Below are positions 18,493 to 26,874 of a stretch of 64,000 nt of DNA, piece after piece. How positions within the stretch are numbered: the first letter of the stretch is position 1; each line of letters begins with the position of its first letter. Under the pieces are notes generated by a model. It did not search any database. It worked only from the letters and a program-made list of their open reading frames with translations, and was not told the DNA's origin. The position numbers and the translations under genes are program-made. The DNA is from Haloplanus sp. GDY1 (GTDB taxonomy: Archaea; Halobacteriota; Halobacteria; Halobacteriales; Haloferacaceae), in NCBI RefSeq assembly GCF_023703775.1, contig NZ_CP098514.1, positions 1 to 64,000 of the forward strand, read 5' to 3'.

Positions 18493-18914
18493 CGATCAAG
18501 GGTATGCATCACACTGGGGCTTCTATGATTCTGGGGGAAACTGGCAGTCCTGGCCGGGCGACGGGATCTGCGCAGTGTATTGAGGCTGATCGACCACGGG
18601 GAGAGCAACTCCGTAGTGATCATCTTAGCGGTGTCAAAGATGTTCAGACGGGCGATATCGTTGTAATGCCAGACCTACTGCCAGCCATGTGTGAGTTGGT
18701 GGATGACGCCGATGGATTTGTCGTCTATGATGAAGAGAGACTAACGGGTCGTGGACCGACGTACGCACGACAGTTAGGGATTCCAGCCATCATTAATTGC
18801 CCTCAGATTCGTTCTATTGTTGAGACTGGCGATCAGATTACGGTTGATTCCAACGCTCAGTGGATACTTCGACATAGGTCATCGGATCTCTCCCAGCAAA
18901 GAAACCAGTCATGA
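18486..18914 (+). CDS. stand-alone PEP-utiliser swivelling domain, catalytic His replaced
   Basis: A 142-residue protein that matches the phosphohistidine swivelling domain of PEP-utilising enzymes from end to end: GSPGRATGSAQCIE, VQTGDIVVMPDLLPAMCELV, then YARQLGIPAIINC and the terminal GDQITVDSNAQWIL. In that family the catalytic His lies in TSHAAIVAR just before ELGIP. Here the aligned residues are TGRGPTYAR, so Arg takes the His position. It is not fused to a nucleotide-binding or PEP-binding domain. The GTG at 18486 overlaps the upstream gene; ATG 18504 is an alternative start. Confidence 0.72.
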   Translation: MVTIKGMHHTGASMILGETGSPGRATGSAQCIEADRPRGEQLRSDHLSGVKDVQTGDIVVMPDLLPAMCELVDDADGFVVYDEERLTGRGPTYARQLGIPAIINCPQIRSIVETGDQITVDSNAQWILRHRSSDLSQQRNQS

Positions 18915-19207
18915 GTTTGGACGACACTGATCGACAGATACTGAAAGCCGTCGCGAGAGAACAAGTGAAAAAAGAGCCCTTTGAGCGCGATATTGATGGA
19001 ATCCTGTATCAGGATATCAACGATGAATTCGTAAATGAAGATTTCAACGGACTCAATCCCGATGTGAGACTTGGCTGGCGATTGTGGCGTCTATACGATC
19101 AAGGCTACCTGAAGAGAGTGTACAAAGCAAGCAATAATCCGCACCGATACCGCCTCTCAGATCAAGGACGCAACGCAGATCTAATGAAGTCGTTATCGCA
19201 AGTTTGA
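18911..19207 (+). CDS. winged-helix-like small protein
   Basis: A 98-residue protein: DDTDRQILKAVAREQVKKEP (helix 1), then WRLWRLYDQGYLKRVYKAS and a beta wing PHRYRLSDQGR. This fits a winged helix that may bind DNA. It overlaps the swivelling-domain gene by ATGA and ends the four-gene operon; it is the likely autoregulator. Confidence 0.58.
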   Translation: MSLDDTDRQILKAVAREQVKKEPFERDIDGILYQDINDEFVNEDFNGLNPDVRLGWRLWRLYDQGYLKRVYKASNNPHRYRLSDQGRNADLMKSLSQV

Positions 19208-19513
19208 CTCGCGTCGTGTCGACAGAAAAGATAGAGATGTCACTAACACCCATCTACGTCGAAACGGCTGGGGATAACAGATGAATGAGACTCAGACTAT
19301 CGGTGTCCTCTGATATCATCTCAACACTAACGCTTGAAAGGATACTGGAGGACATGCCGGATGCGGATGTGTGTTCACCTTGGGGTGTCGTCTGTTGAAG
19401 GCGCCGACGAATGCTGATATGCGGTCTATAGTTCAGCAAGGCAGTGCGAGATACAGCGCGCAAAATCCAGCAACGCTTGAATAGCGAGAAGTGAGCGGTG
19501 ACGAATCGGAAGG
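19208..19513. other. gap without a recognised gene
   Basis: About 300 bases between the convergent ends of the swivelling-domain operon and the minus-strand defence genes. Open frames are short, and I see no motif, tRNA or terminator hairpin with a T tract. Confidence 0.5.
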
Positions 19514-19786
19514 TTAGAGAGGCTTTGTTCGTTCAGAAACTAAGTATGTATCCTCCTCTGAATCCCAGATCACTCGGAACTGTCGATTGTCTTCAGTAGT
19601 CCATAGCATGTATTCACTTCGTGTTGTTCCATTCCAATCCCCTGCTCGTAAGGAGTTGATGGAACTCACATTCTTCCAGACTTCCAAGAGTTGGTATAGC
19701 TCGTCCGATGTGGGCGGCGGTATCGGTAACGCGTCTGGAAGGTCATCCGGTGCCTTTCGTGTTGGAATTGGAGGTTCCTCGGTCAT
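19514..19786 (-). CDS. small protein downstream of the PD-(D/E)XK gene
   Basis: A 90-residue protein beginning MTEEPPIPTRKAPDD. A Pro-rich N-terminus is followed by a beta-rich half (SEYMLWTTEDNRQFRVIWDS). No family is recognised. The ATG at 19786 lies 16 bases after the stop of the PD-(D/E)XK gene, so the two are probably one transcript and one functional unit. Confidence 0.6.
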   Translation of the reverse strand: MTEEPPIPTRKAPDDLPDALPIPPPTSDELYQLLEVWKNVSSINSLRAGDWNGTTRSEYMLWTTEDNRQFRVIWDSEEDTYLVSERTKPL

Positions 19787-19802
19787 ATCTCGTCGGGCCT
19801 TT

Positions 19803-20924
19803 CTATTGTTCTGTGAGAGTTGTTGCGACCTCGGATGCCACGTCACTAAGCGGTCTTTCCCAGAGATTCTCTACAAGATCGTAGGGCTGTTCAGGCCTCC
19901 AATCTCTTGATCCCTCCACAAATGACATAAGTTCTTCGTAGCTCAGATTGCACAGTAGTGTCTGTGCCGCTACCCCATCCATCAGGTCAAGAAACCACTC
20001 CTTCTCGTCTTCTTCAGCATGGCTTGTTTGACGGCCAGTATCATTCTCAATCGGATCTGGAATCATTTGGAAGCCTGATTCGTCACAGGTAATGAGCCCA
20101 TGAGCAGAACTCGTCTTGTTTGAGTGATGGGGTATGACGCCATAAGCGACATCGTAGAATCGGCTTCGAATGTATTTGTTTACTTGATCAAGATCGCCCG
20201 GGGAGCGATCCGACCCCTTCACTTCAGCAACGAGTGTCTTTGTGTCAACTACTGATTGACTTTCGGGTCTTTCGTGCAAATCCGAATGATTCTGAGTGCT
20301 CAAAAACGCCAATTCCTGTAGTGTCGCTCCATTCCGGATAAGCCCCTCATTACGCAGTGTCTGGAGAAACGGCGATTTCCAGGCGACGATATCTGGAGTA
20401 CCACGCACTGTCCAAGGACTATCAGACGGGACAGTTCCTGTGTGAATCGGATATTGATGTTCGCTCGCAACAAGCCATCCTTCGCGTGCCAAGTAGTACG
20501 ATGTCAAACGATGAAAGAGTGGTTCTCCCACCTTGTCATAGAGCGGGATGATGAGTCGTTGTTCTGCGGATATATTTCGTTCAGAGAGTTCTTCCACCCT
20601 CTTTCCGGTATATTCTCCCGAAACGAATGATACCACGATTGGTTCATCCGGCGTAGCTTTGTAAGTCGAAAGTTGGTGTTGCCGAGGCGAAAGCCACGGA
20701 ATTACTGGTTTCTTATCGATTTCGGCCAGTTCAAGCACCGGATTGAAAAGAGCAGGTGAGTTTGAGATATTGGTTGTACTCTTGTCGCTGATCGGGTACA
20801 GATACGCAACAATGCCAGGCCGAGTAAGTTCAAGATGGACCGGACCCGAATTAACAACTTCCAATCCAGGTGTACAATCGGCAAGATCCCGACACATCCC
20901 AACCGCAGTTTCTATATTATCCAT
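19803..20924 (-). CDS. PD-(D/E)XK nuclease-like protein
   Basis: A 373-residue protein. The middle shows a restriction-endonuclease-like core: GTPDIVAWKS (the motif II Asp), then LVAEVKGSDRS (ExK) and DLDQVNKYIRSRFYDVAYGV, the helix with Gln after ExK. This suits a DNA-cutting defence protein. ATG 20924 was chosen rather than GTG 20981 because a TATA-like ATATTTATT reading on the minus strand at about 20946-20954 is correctly spaced for it. The N- and C-terminal regions match nothing I know. Confidence 0.68.
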   Translation of the reverse strand: MDNIETAVGMCRDLADCTPGLEVVNSGPVHLELTRPGIVAYLYPISDKSTTNISNSPALFNPVLELAEIDKKPVIPWLSPRQHQLSTYKATPDEPIVVSFVSGEYTGKRVEELSERNISAEQRLIIPLYDKVGEPLFHRLTSYYLAREGWLVASEHQYPIHTGTVPSDSPWTVRGTPDIVAWKSPFLQTLRNEGLIRNGATLQELAFLSTQNHSDLHERPESQSVVDTKTLVAEVKGSDRSPGDLDQVNKYIRSRFYDVAYGVIPHHSNKTSSAHGLITCDESGFQMIPDPIENDTGRQTSHAEEDEKEWFLDLMDGVAAQTLLCNLSYEELMSFVEGSRDWRPEQPYDLVENLWERPLSDVASEVATTLTEQ

Positions 20925-21041
20925 TACCGACAGATCATCCTCAACAAATAAATATCCCCGTCTGAAGTTTCTGATACCCACGTAGGATGCGCCTCATGTG
21001 GATAAAATATACTTCCTTGGCTAATGTCTGTCAGGTATATC

Positions 21042-21635
21042 CTATAGGTCGACTTTGTCGAACGCCTCGTTAATCACGCGCTCGGTAGGTGTATTTAGAT
21101 ACGGTTCAATAGCTTGAAACGAATTCCACCCACCAACATCCATCACCACGCGGGGATTCATGTCCTCGTCGACGAGAAGTCGCTGGGCGAAGTGGCGGCG
21201 GAGATCGTGACTCGATACTTTTTTCCAGTCATCGTTACCGTACTCCTCGGCCGCCGCCTCGGCGGTTCGTTTCACCACTGCCCGAACACCCCGCGTCGAG
21301 AGCTTGATATACGGGTCGTCGTCGTTGAGGTCTTCGTCGCGAGCGTACGAATGGAGCCGACGCTCCAGCGATTCAGGGAGGTACGCGTCGCGGGGTTTTC
21401 CTTCGCCGTGTTTCGTATCCTTCCCCTCCGGGATGTGGATCCGATAGTGGTGCCCGTCGCTCGTCCGTTTCACGCCGCTGGGAGTCGCTTGCGGTATCTC
21501 AAACGCGCGGAGGCCGACTCGCGCCCCGAGGTCGATTATCAACTCGTCCCGGCGAGATGCGGCGACACGGCGGAGGCGATTGACGTCGTCGACGGTGAGC
21601 CACACCTTCGACTGTTTTTCTTCCTCTATTCGCAT
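21042..21635 (-). CDS. catalytic-domain-only tyrosine recombinase
   Basis: A 197-residue tyrosine recombinase of the XerC/D type. Visible are the first Arg (VGLRAFEIPQ, about residue 43), the beta-2 Lys region (EGKDTKHGEGKPRDA), HDLRRHFAQ (HxxR, about 143), GGW (about 168) and the Tyr nucleophile in IEPYLNTP (about 178). It lacks the usual N-terminal SAM-like DNA-binding domain. It sits between the type I RM operon and the PD-(D/E)XK gene. It may rearrange neighbouring DNA or be the relic of another integration; I see no inverted copies of hsdS. Confidence 0.82.
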   Translation of the reverse strand: MRIEEEKQSKVWLTVDDVNRLRRVAASRRDELIIDLGARVGLRAFEIPQATPSGVKRTSDGHHYRIHIPEGKDTKHGEGKPRDAYLPESLERRLHSYARDEDLNDDDPYIKLSTRGVRAVVKRTAEAAAEEYGNDDWKKVSSHDLRRHFAQRLLVDEDMNPRVVMDVGGWNSFQAIEPYLNTPTERVINEAFDKVDL

Positions 21636-21766
21636 GACGCTTTATGCTAACAAGGTCTCGCGTTTAGTCCTTATTATGATATATTCTTGAGCTTCGAGAC
21701 GCCCGTATTCGACGCTTTCAGTCAACTCGGTGGTGTGATAGTGACGCTTTGAGTGATAAAGCGTCA
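21635..21766. promoter_or_regulatory. three TGACGCTTT sites by the recombinase start
   Basis: TGACGCTTTAT occurs at 21635-21645, touching the recombinase start codon. TGACGCTTT occurs again at 21742-21750, and its reverse complement ATAAAGCGTCA at 21756-21766, so the last two form a hairpin-like inverted repeat. A TATA-like minus-strand ATATATCAT lies between at about 21678-21686. These could be operator sites or recombinase arm-binding sites. Confidence 0.55.
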
Positions 21767-21924
21767 TTCAGTACCGATCACTGATATTTAAAACAATCTA
21801 CGGACATCTGTGACATCAATGTCGTGCGAGCCTTCTTATCCTCTTCTTGCCTTTCAGTCGCGGCGATCATCCAACAAGTTGGGTGCTAAAAATGCAAAGA
21901 GGACAAGATGAACCTGAGCAGCAA

Positions 21925-22668
21925 TTAGATCGTTAGAGAGTTGCCCTGTATTCGGAGCCATTCGCGGCGATCCTCGTAATCCGGGATGAGAGCACCAACC
22001 GTATTCCAGAACGCGCCGGAGTGCTCATTGTGTACTGAATGGGCCAACTCATGGACGATGACGTAATCTTGGATTCGAACAGGTGCACGAATCAACCGCC
22101 AATTGAGACGAACCGTTCCGTCTTCATACTCACCCCATCGACCGTCGATCTCTCCGACCCATACGGGCACGTCGTCGAGCCCCAATCGCGAGTCGAACCG
22201 TGACACTCGGGTCGGGAGTTCCTCCTCCGCCCGTTCGATAAACCAGTCAACCACTGCTTGGTGCTTTCGGCGAACGCTCACATCATCCACGCCTCCATCG
22301 AAGCGGTGGACACGAAGGGTGAACGTTTGCTCGTCGAACGACAATGTCGGTTCGGGAACATCCGCCTCGACGACCTCCAACGGGTACTGTCGTCCCCGGT
22401 ACTGGAGTTTCTCACCGGTCATGTACTCCTTCGGATACGGCGGCCCTTCCTGCTCTTTCAGCCCGTAGAGCTTCTCAAGGAGCCACTCCTGGCGAGACTC
22501 AAGTACCACCTCCACATCCTCTGTCGTCGCAGTCATGGGGGCCGTTACGGTCAGCTCCAGAGACTTGTCGATCGACAACTCCATCGTCTCCCGGTTTTCC
22601 GACCAGTCGATCGTATAGGGAACGACCGTCTGACCGATATGATACCGGCGCTGGAGGCGTTCACTCAT
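21925..22668 (-). CDS. YgjP-like (DUF45, M48-type) metallopeptidase
   Basis: A 247-residue protein with the zinc motif VIVHELAHSVHNEHSGAFW (HExxH plus a downstream His) near residue 205. YgjP/DUF45 metallopeptidase genes frequently ride with type I restriction operons, which is the case here. The start overlaps the hsdR stop by ATGA. The substrate is unknown; a role in limiting restriction is an inference. Confidence 0.85.
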   Translation of the reverse strand: MSERLQRRYHIGQTVVPYTIDWSENRETMELSIDKSLELTVTAPMTATTEDVEVVLESRQEWLLEKLYGLKEQEGPPYPKEYMTGEKLQYRGRQYPLEVVEADVPEPTLSFDEQTFTLRVHRFDGGVDDVSVRRKHQAVVDWFIERAEEELPTRVSRFDSRLGLDDVPVWVGEIDGRWGEYEDGTVRLNWRLIRAPVRIQDYVIVHELAHSVHNEHSGAFWNTVGALIPDYEDRREWLRIQGNSLTI

Positions 22669-25625
22669 TGGTAATGATTCCGTGCGAGTTCGATGACCCG
22701 GTTAGTCAGCTCCCGGCGCTCGTCACCCGAGATGTCGATTTCAGACCGATACAACTCCCCCGTCACTTCCTTCCGCATCCGGTTCTGTAGCTGTGTCTTC
22801 TCCTTCCATTCGACCTTCGTCACGAACTCCTCAACGGTTCCAACCAGATTAGCCGTAAGCTCGATGAGGTCTTCCTCGTCAGCCTCGTGCTCGCTCAGCA
22901 CGTCTTCGATAGCGTGGTAGAACGAGAGATCCGTCTCGTCACGGAGTCCTTTGTTCCGCGCCTGCTTGTCGCGAGAGCGAATCTCATCCATCAGTGCCCG
23001 AAGCTCCTCGATAGTCTCGCGCTCGTCGTAACGCCCCTCCCGGTACTTTTCGATGAGTTCCTCGAGCCGGTCTCTGAGAGAGCCGTACTGTACCGGGTCC
23101 TCGTCGAACCGAACGTTGATTTCGTGCTTGATCGCATTCTGCATCTCACTCGCCCGGGCTTCGTCGCTCTCTAAGCCTTCAAGTTTCGCGTCGTATTCCA
23201 CCTCGTCCATGATCGAAACGGGTTCATCGTTCAGCACCTCGATACCCCGTGAGGTGATGTGATCCTGAATCAACTTGCGGACCTTCGCTCCAGCGCCTTC
23301 GAGGTTCATCGTCTCATCGCGGTACCGCTCCTTCGCCTTCCCGTAGATCGTACTGATCCGATCAAGGTCCTCTCGATAGGGGTTCGCCATCGGGTCTGGA
23401 AGGACGATGTCCATCAGTTTCGAGAACCGCTTAAACGCGTTCTTGAACTCGATCCGGCGGTCGTCTGGTTCGAGCGACTGGACACACTGCTCGACGTCGT
23501 CGAGATCGTCGAAGAACGAGATCGCCTTGCTGTGGGCCGCCTCAAGATCGGGCTGTTTGTCCTCGACCGGGACCATCGCTCGCTCCACGTCCTTGGAGCT
23601 GAACATCGCGAGCGCCTCTTTCAACTCGTCCGAGACGCCGTAGTAGTCGATGATGAGCCCGTGGGTCTTCTCCTCGAATGGCCGGTTCACGCGCGCAATC
23701 GCCTGTAGTAGGCTGTGCTCTCGCAGAGGCTTGTCGAGATACATCACCTGAGCCACCGGCGCGTCGAACCCGGTCAGGAGCATATCACAGACGATGAGCA
23801 GTTCTACCTCGCCGTTCGGATCGACGAACGACTCCTTGTACTGACTCTTCTCGGAGTCGCTGGGCGTCCACTGCTTGATGTGCTCTGGGTCGTTGTGACC
23901 CTCGGAGACGATGACTCGCGACTCCGGGCCGTTCAAATCGTCGAGGGTCTCCTTGTACCGGATCGCCGCCTCCTTGCTCGTTGTGACGACCATGCCCTTG
24001 AACGGCTCGGGCACATCGTTCTCGAAGTGCTCGATGATGTCCAGCGCGACCCGGTCGATTCGAGGCTGGGCTTCAGCGAGGTCCTGTGTGCGAGCGTATC
24101 GCTTCTGTATCTCCGCCTTCTCCTCGTCCGTCTTGTCCGAGAAGATGCGATCGAACAGGCGGTCGAGCGTCTCACCTTCGAGGTGGATATCTGCGAGACG
24201 ACCCTGATACAGGATCTCGACCGTCGCGCCGTCTTCCAGCGACTGGTCGATGGTGTACGTGTCGATGTAGTTCCCGAACGTCCGACGGGTGTTGCGCTCG
24301 TCTTTCTCGATGGGCGTCCCGGTGAATCCGACGTAGAAGGCGTTCGGGAGCGCCGTCCGCATGTTGTTCGCGAGTTCCTTGTCCTGCGTCCGGTGGGCCT
24401 CGTCGGCCATCACGTAGATGTTCTCGTTGCGAGAGAGTACCGGAAACTCCTCTTCGTCGTCCGTGGTCTGGAACTTGTGAATCAGCGTCGTGATCGTCTC
24501 ACCCGCGTCGTAGGAGAGTCGGTCGCGGAGGTCCTCGATGCTCTCGGCTTTCTTCGGATTCGGGAAGCCACAGCGTTCGAACGTTGCGTGAATCTGGTCG
24601 TTGAGCGCCCGGCGATCCGTGACTAACAGAAGTGTCGGATCGTCCTCATTCCGGCGCAGCTTCAGAGCGAGGAAGAGCATCGTGAGCGACTTCCCCGAGC
24701 CCTGAGTGTGCCAGACGACACCGCCCTGTGCCTCGTGACGACCTCGCTTGTCTATCCGTTCGAGTGCCTTCCGAACCGCCCGGTACTGCTGGTATCGGGC
24801 GACCATCTTGATCGCGCCACTCTGCCGGTTCTCGAACACTGTGTAGTGTCGTAACTGGTCGAGCAGGCGCTCGGGCTCGAACAGCGCGTACAGCATCCGG
24901 TACTGATCCGGGAGATAGCCATCGAGATCGAACAGCTCGATGAGTTCGTCGTCTTCCAGTGGGTAGGCGTCACGCCAGGGCTTGTACTGGTCCTTCGGCG
25001 TTCCGTACGTTCCCATGACCGCGCCTTCCATCCAGGCGGCCACCGAGAACTGGTTGTACCGGAACAGCTCCTCAGCACCCTCTGACTCACCGTCGCGTTC
25101 GTTCTGGTAGCGAGTGAGCTGATCGAGCGCCTCTGCACGCGGCTCGGGGATCTGAGGGCTCTTACATTCGACGACACCCAGCGGGATGCCGTTGACGAAC
25201 AACACGATGTCGGGCTTGACGACCTCGACCGGCCCCGCGACCCGAAACTGGTTGAGTGCGAAGAAGTCGTTGTTCTCGGGATTCTCGTAGTCGATATACT
25301 GGACCGTTTGGTGTTGCTTGCCGTGACCGCGATCCTGCTCGACGGAGATGTGTCGAACGAGCTTTTCGTGGATCTGCTCGTTCTCGTTCATCGTGCTGGT
25401 CCCTGCGACCTGCGTGATCTCGCGGACAGCCTTGTTCAGATTGTTCTCGTTGAGCCAGGGATTCAGGCGTTTGATAGCGTTGCGTAGCCGTGGTTCGAGT
25501 ACAGCCGAGGACTCGGTCTCGCGGGGATCAACCCAGGTGGACTGTTGCTGATCGACGACCTCCCAGCCAAGTTGCTGGAGCACGTTGAGGGCAGGGCGCT
25601 CAGACTCGGCGTACTCATTTGTCAT
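22665..25625 (-). CDS. hsdR: type I restriction enzyme R subunit
   Basis: A 986-residue R subunit. The N-terminal nuclease domain shows PDIVLFVNGIPLGVVECKS (ExK as ECK), and the helicase has Walker A TQGSGKSLTML (about 308-318), YVMADEAHRTQ (DEAH), FTGTPIEKDE (motif III) and LLTGFDAP (motif V-like). It translocates and cuts DNA unmodified at the specificity site. It overlaps hsdS by 11 bases and the metallopeptidase gene by 4. Base composition is GC-rich, unlike hsdS. Confidence 0.95.
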   Translation of the reverse strand: MTNEYAESERPALNVLQQLGWEVVDQQQSTWVDPRETESSAVLEPRLRNAIKRLNPWLNENNLNKAVREITQVAGTSTMNENEQIHEKLVRHISVEQDRGHGKQHQTVQYIDYENPENNDFFALNQFRVAGPVEVVKPDIVLFVNGIPLGVVECKSPQIPEPRAEALDQLTRYQNERDGESEGAEELFRYNQFSVAAWMEGAVMGTYGTPKDQYKPWRDAYPLEDDELIELFDLDGYLPDQYRMLYALFEPERLLDQLRHYTVFENRQSGAIKMVARYQQYRAVRKALERIDKRGRHEAQGGVVWHTQGSGKSLTMLFLALKLRRNEDDPTLLLVTDRRALNDQIHATFERCGFPNPKKAESIEDLRDRLSYDAGETITTLIHKFQTTDDEEEFPVLSRNENIYVMADEAHRTQDKELANNMRTALPNAFYVGFTGTPIEKDERNTRRTFGNYIDTYTIDQSLEDGATVEILYQGRLADIHLEGETLDRLFDRIFSDKTDEEKAEIQKRYARTQDLAEAQPRIDRVALDIIEHFENDVPEPFKGMVVTTSKEAAIRYKETLDDLNGPESRVIVSEGHNDPEHIKQWTPSDSEKSQYKESFVDPNGEVELLIVCDMLLTGFDAPVAQVMYLDKPLREHSLLQAIARVNRPFEEKTHGLIIDYYGVSDELKEALAMFSSKDVERAMVPVEDKQPDLEAAHSKAISFFDDLDDVEQCVQSLEPDDRRIEFKNAFKRFSKLMDIVLPDPMANPYREDLDRISTIYGKAKERYRDETMNLEGAGAKVRKLIQDHITSRGIEVLNDEPVSIMDEVEYDAKLEGLESDEARASEMQNAIKHEINVRFDEDPVQYGSLRDRLEELIEKYREGRYDERETIEELRALMDEIRSRDKQARNKGLRDETDLSFYHAIEDVLSEHEADEEDLIELTANLVGTVEEFVTKVEWKEKTQLQNRMRKEVTGELYRSEIDISGDERRELTNRVIELARNHYQ

Positions 25626-26874
25626 TAGTGAATACTGGATTTCCTTCTACGAGCTGGCCTCTTACTCCTTTTTTGAGCGAATCGATTTCGTCACTGAACA
25701 TCCATTCCTTCTCCATCTTTGAGTCTATCGAATCAAATAGATTTGATATTTCTACCTGCTCAGAATAACTTGGTATTGGTATTTTTATCTGCTTGACTAT
25801 TTTTAGATTGATTCCCGGTCGGCCTGAATTGTTACTCAGCGAGGTGATCTGTGATTTAACCAAATCCGAGGCATCAATCACCTCCGCGATGTAATTCGGG
25901 GAATACTCTGATTGGTCTACTCGCAGTCTAGCTAAATGGTTGTTGATGATTCCGTCTTCAGCATCATCCGGTAATACCGCAGCCCTACCAATCGAACCTT
26001 CCGTTGTAACTAAAATATCACCCGGATGGGTAGAGACCGACCCGAGATCCTGATACTCTGATTCAGGTATATAATCCTCTCTGATGTCAAAATCTCTGTT
26101 TATGATATTTTCTTGGACGTATATTTTATAACCACTATCTGTACGGACCTCTTTCTTTATTTTCCCGCCAGGTGGCCCGCCTCTTAAGCCATTCTTGCCC
26201 TCTAGCGTGACTTCTTCTAAAGATTTCACTTCCCATTTTTTTGGAATAGTTCGCTGAACTGGTCCAAATCTAACTTCTTTTGCCTGGTGATTTTCTAAGC
26301 CTCTTCTAAGCACCTTATTTATTGCACCGCGCTTCAGTTGTCGAGTTTCTTCTTTAATATTGCTCGTCTGTGAGGAGATGTTGTTGAGGAGATCGAGAAA
26401 ATCGGCGATTTGGGTTTGTACATCGAGAGGAGGAGTGGGAATTTCAAATATTTCCATAAAGTCTTTAGGCACGTGCAAAATGGTCGTACCTTCCGACAAA
26501 GCTGCTATTTGCTCACGGTGCTCATAGAGATAATAATAAGCAAACCGTGGGTCAACTTTGTCTTCATCGAAACGTAACGCCGCCATTGTTGATCCCAGTA
26601 TGCCATTGAACCCTTTGAGAACTTTCCCAACGCTCCCGTCCCAAACCAATAGAACATCGGATTCATAACAGCGCTTCCCACTTTCGGGGTCAGCATATGA
26701 ATTTATTTCACCTTCAAACGCCTCCGCTGTTATATATGGCTCTAACCCATCCGCCGGTTCTTCTGTAACTTCTTCGGGTTTTGTTCCCTTGATTTTTGTA
26801 GCGATATTATTTAACCTCGTCTTAGTCCATTCACCCTCTAATTCGACTCTATTTCCGATTTCTTGGATTTTCAT
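25615..26874 (-). CDS. hsdS: type I restriction specificity subunit
   Basis: A 419-residue S subunit with two target recognition domains. Half 1 begins EWTKTRLNNIATKIKGTKP and ends in the conserved helix QTQIADFLDLLNNISSQ; half 2 begins PKKWEVKSLEEVTLEGKNG and ends SEQVEISNLFDSIDSKMEKE. The DNA here is strikingly AT-rich compared with hsdR and the first part of hsdM. It overlaps hsdM by 4 bases. Confidence 0.93.
   Translation of the reverse strand: MKIQEIGNRVELEGEWTKTRLNNIATKIKGTKPEEVTEEPADGLEPYITAEAFEGEINSYADPESGKRCYESDVLLVWDGSVGKVLKGFNGILGSTMAALRFDEDKVDPRFAYYYLYEHREQIAALSEGTTILHVPKDFMEIFEIPTPPLDVQTQIADFLDLLNNISSQTSNIKEETRQLKRGAINKVLRRGLENHQAKEVRFGPVQRTIPKKWEVKSLEEVTLEGKNGLRGGPPGGKIKKEVRTDSGYKIYVQENIINRDFDIREDYIPESEYQDLGSVSTHPGDILVTTEGSIGRAAVLPDDAEDGIINNHLARLRVDQSEYSPNYIAEVIDASDLVKSQITSLSNNSGRPGINLKIVKQIKIPIPSYSEQVEISNLFDSIDSKMEKEWMFSDEIDSLKKGVRGQLVEGNPVFTNDK

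Noticed and set aside
21042..21635. That the recombinase inverts hsdS target domains
   Set aside because: Only one hsdS copy is present and no inverted repeats inside hsdS were found; the gene lies 4 kb away.
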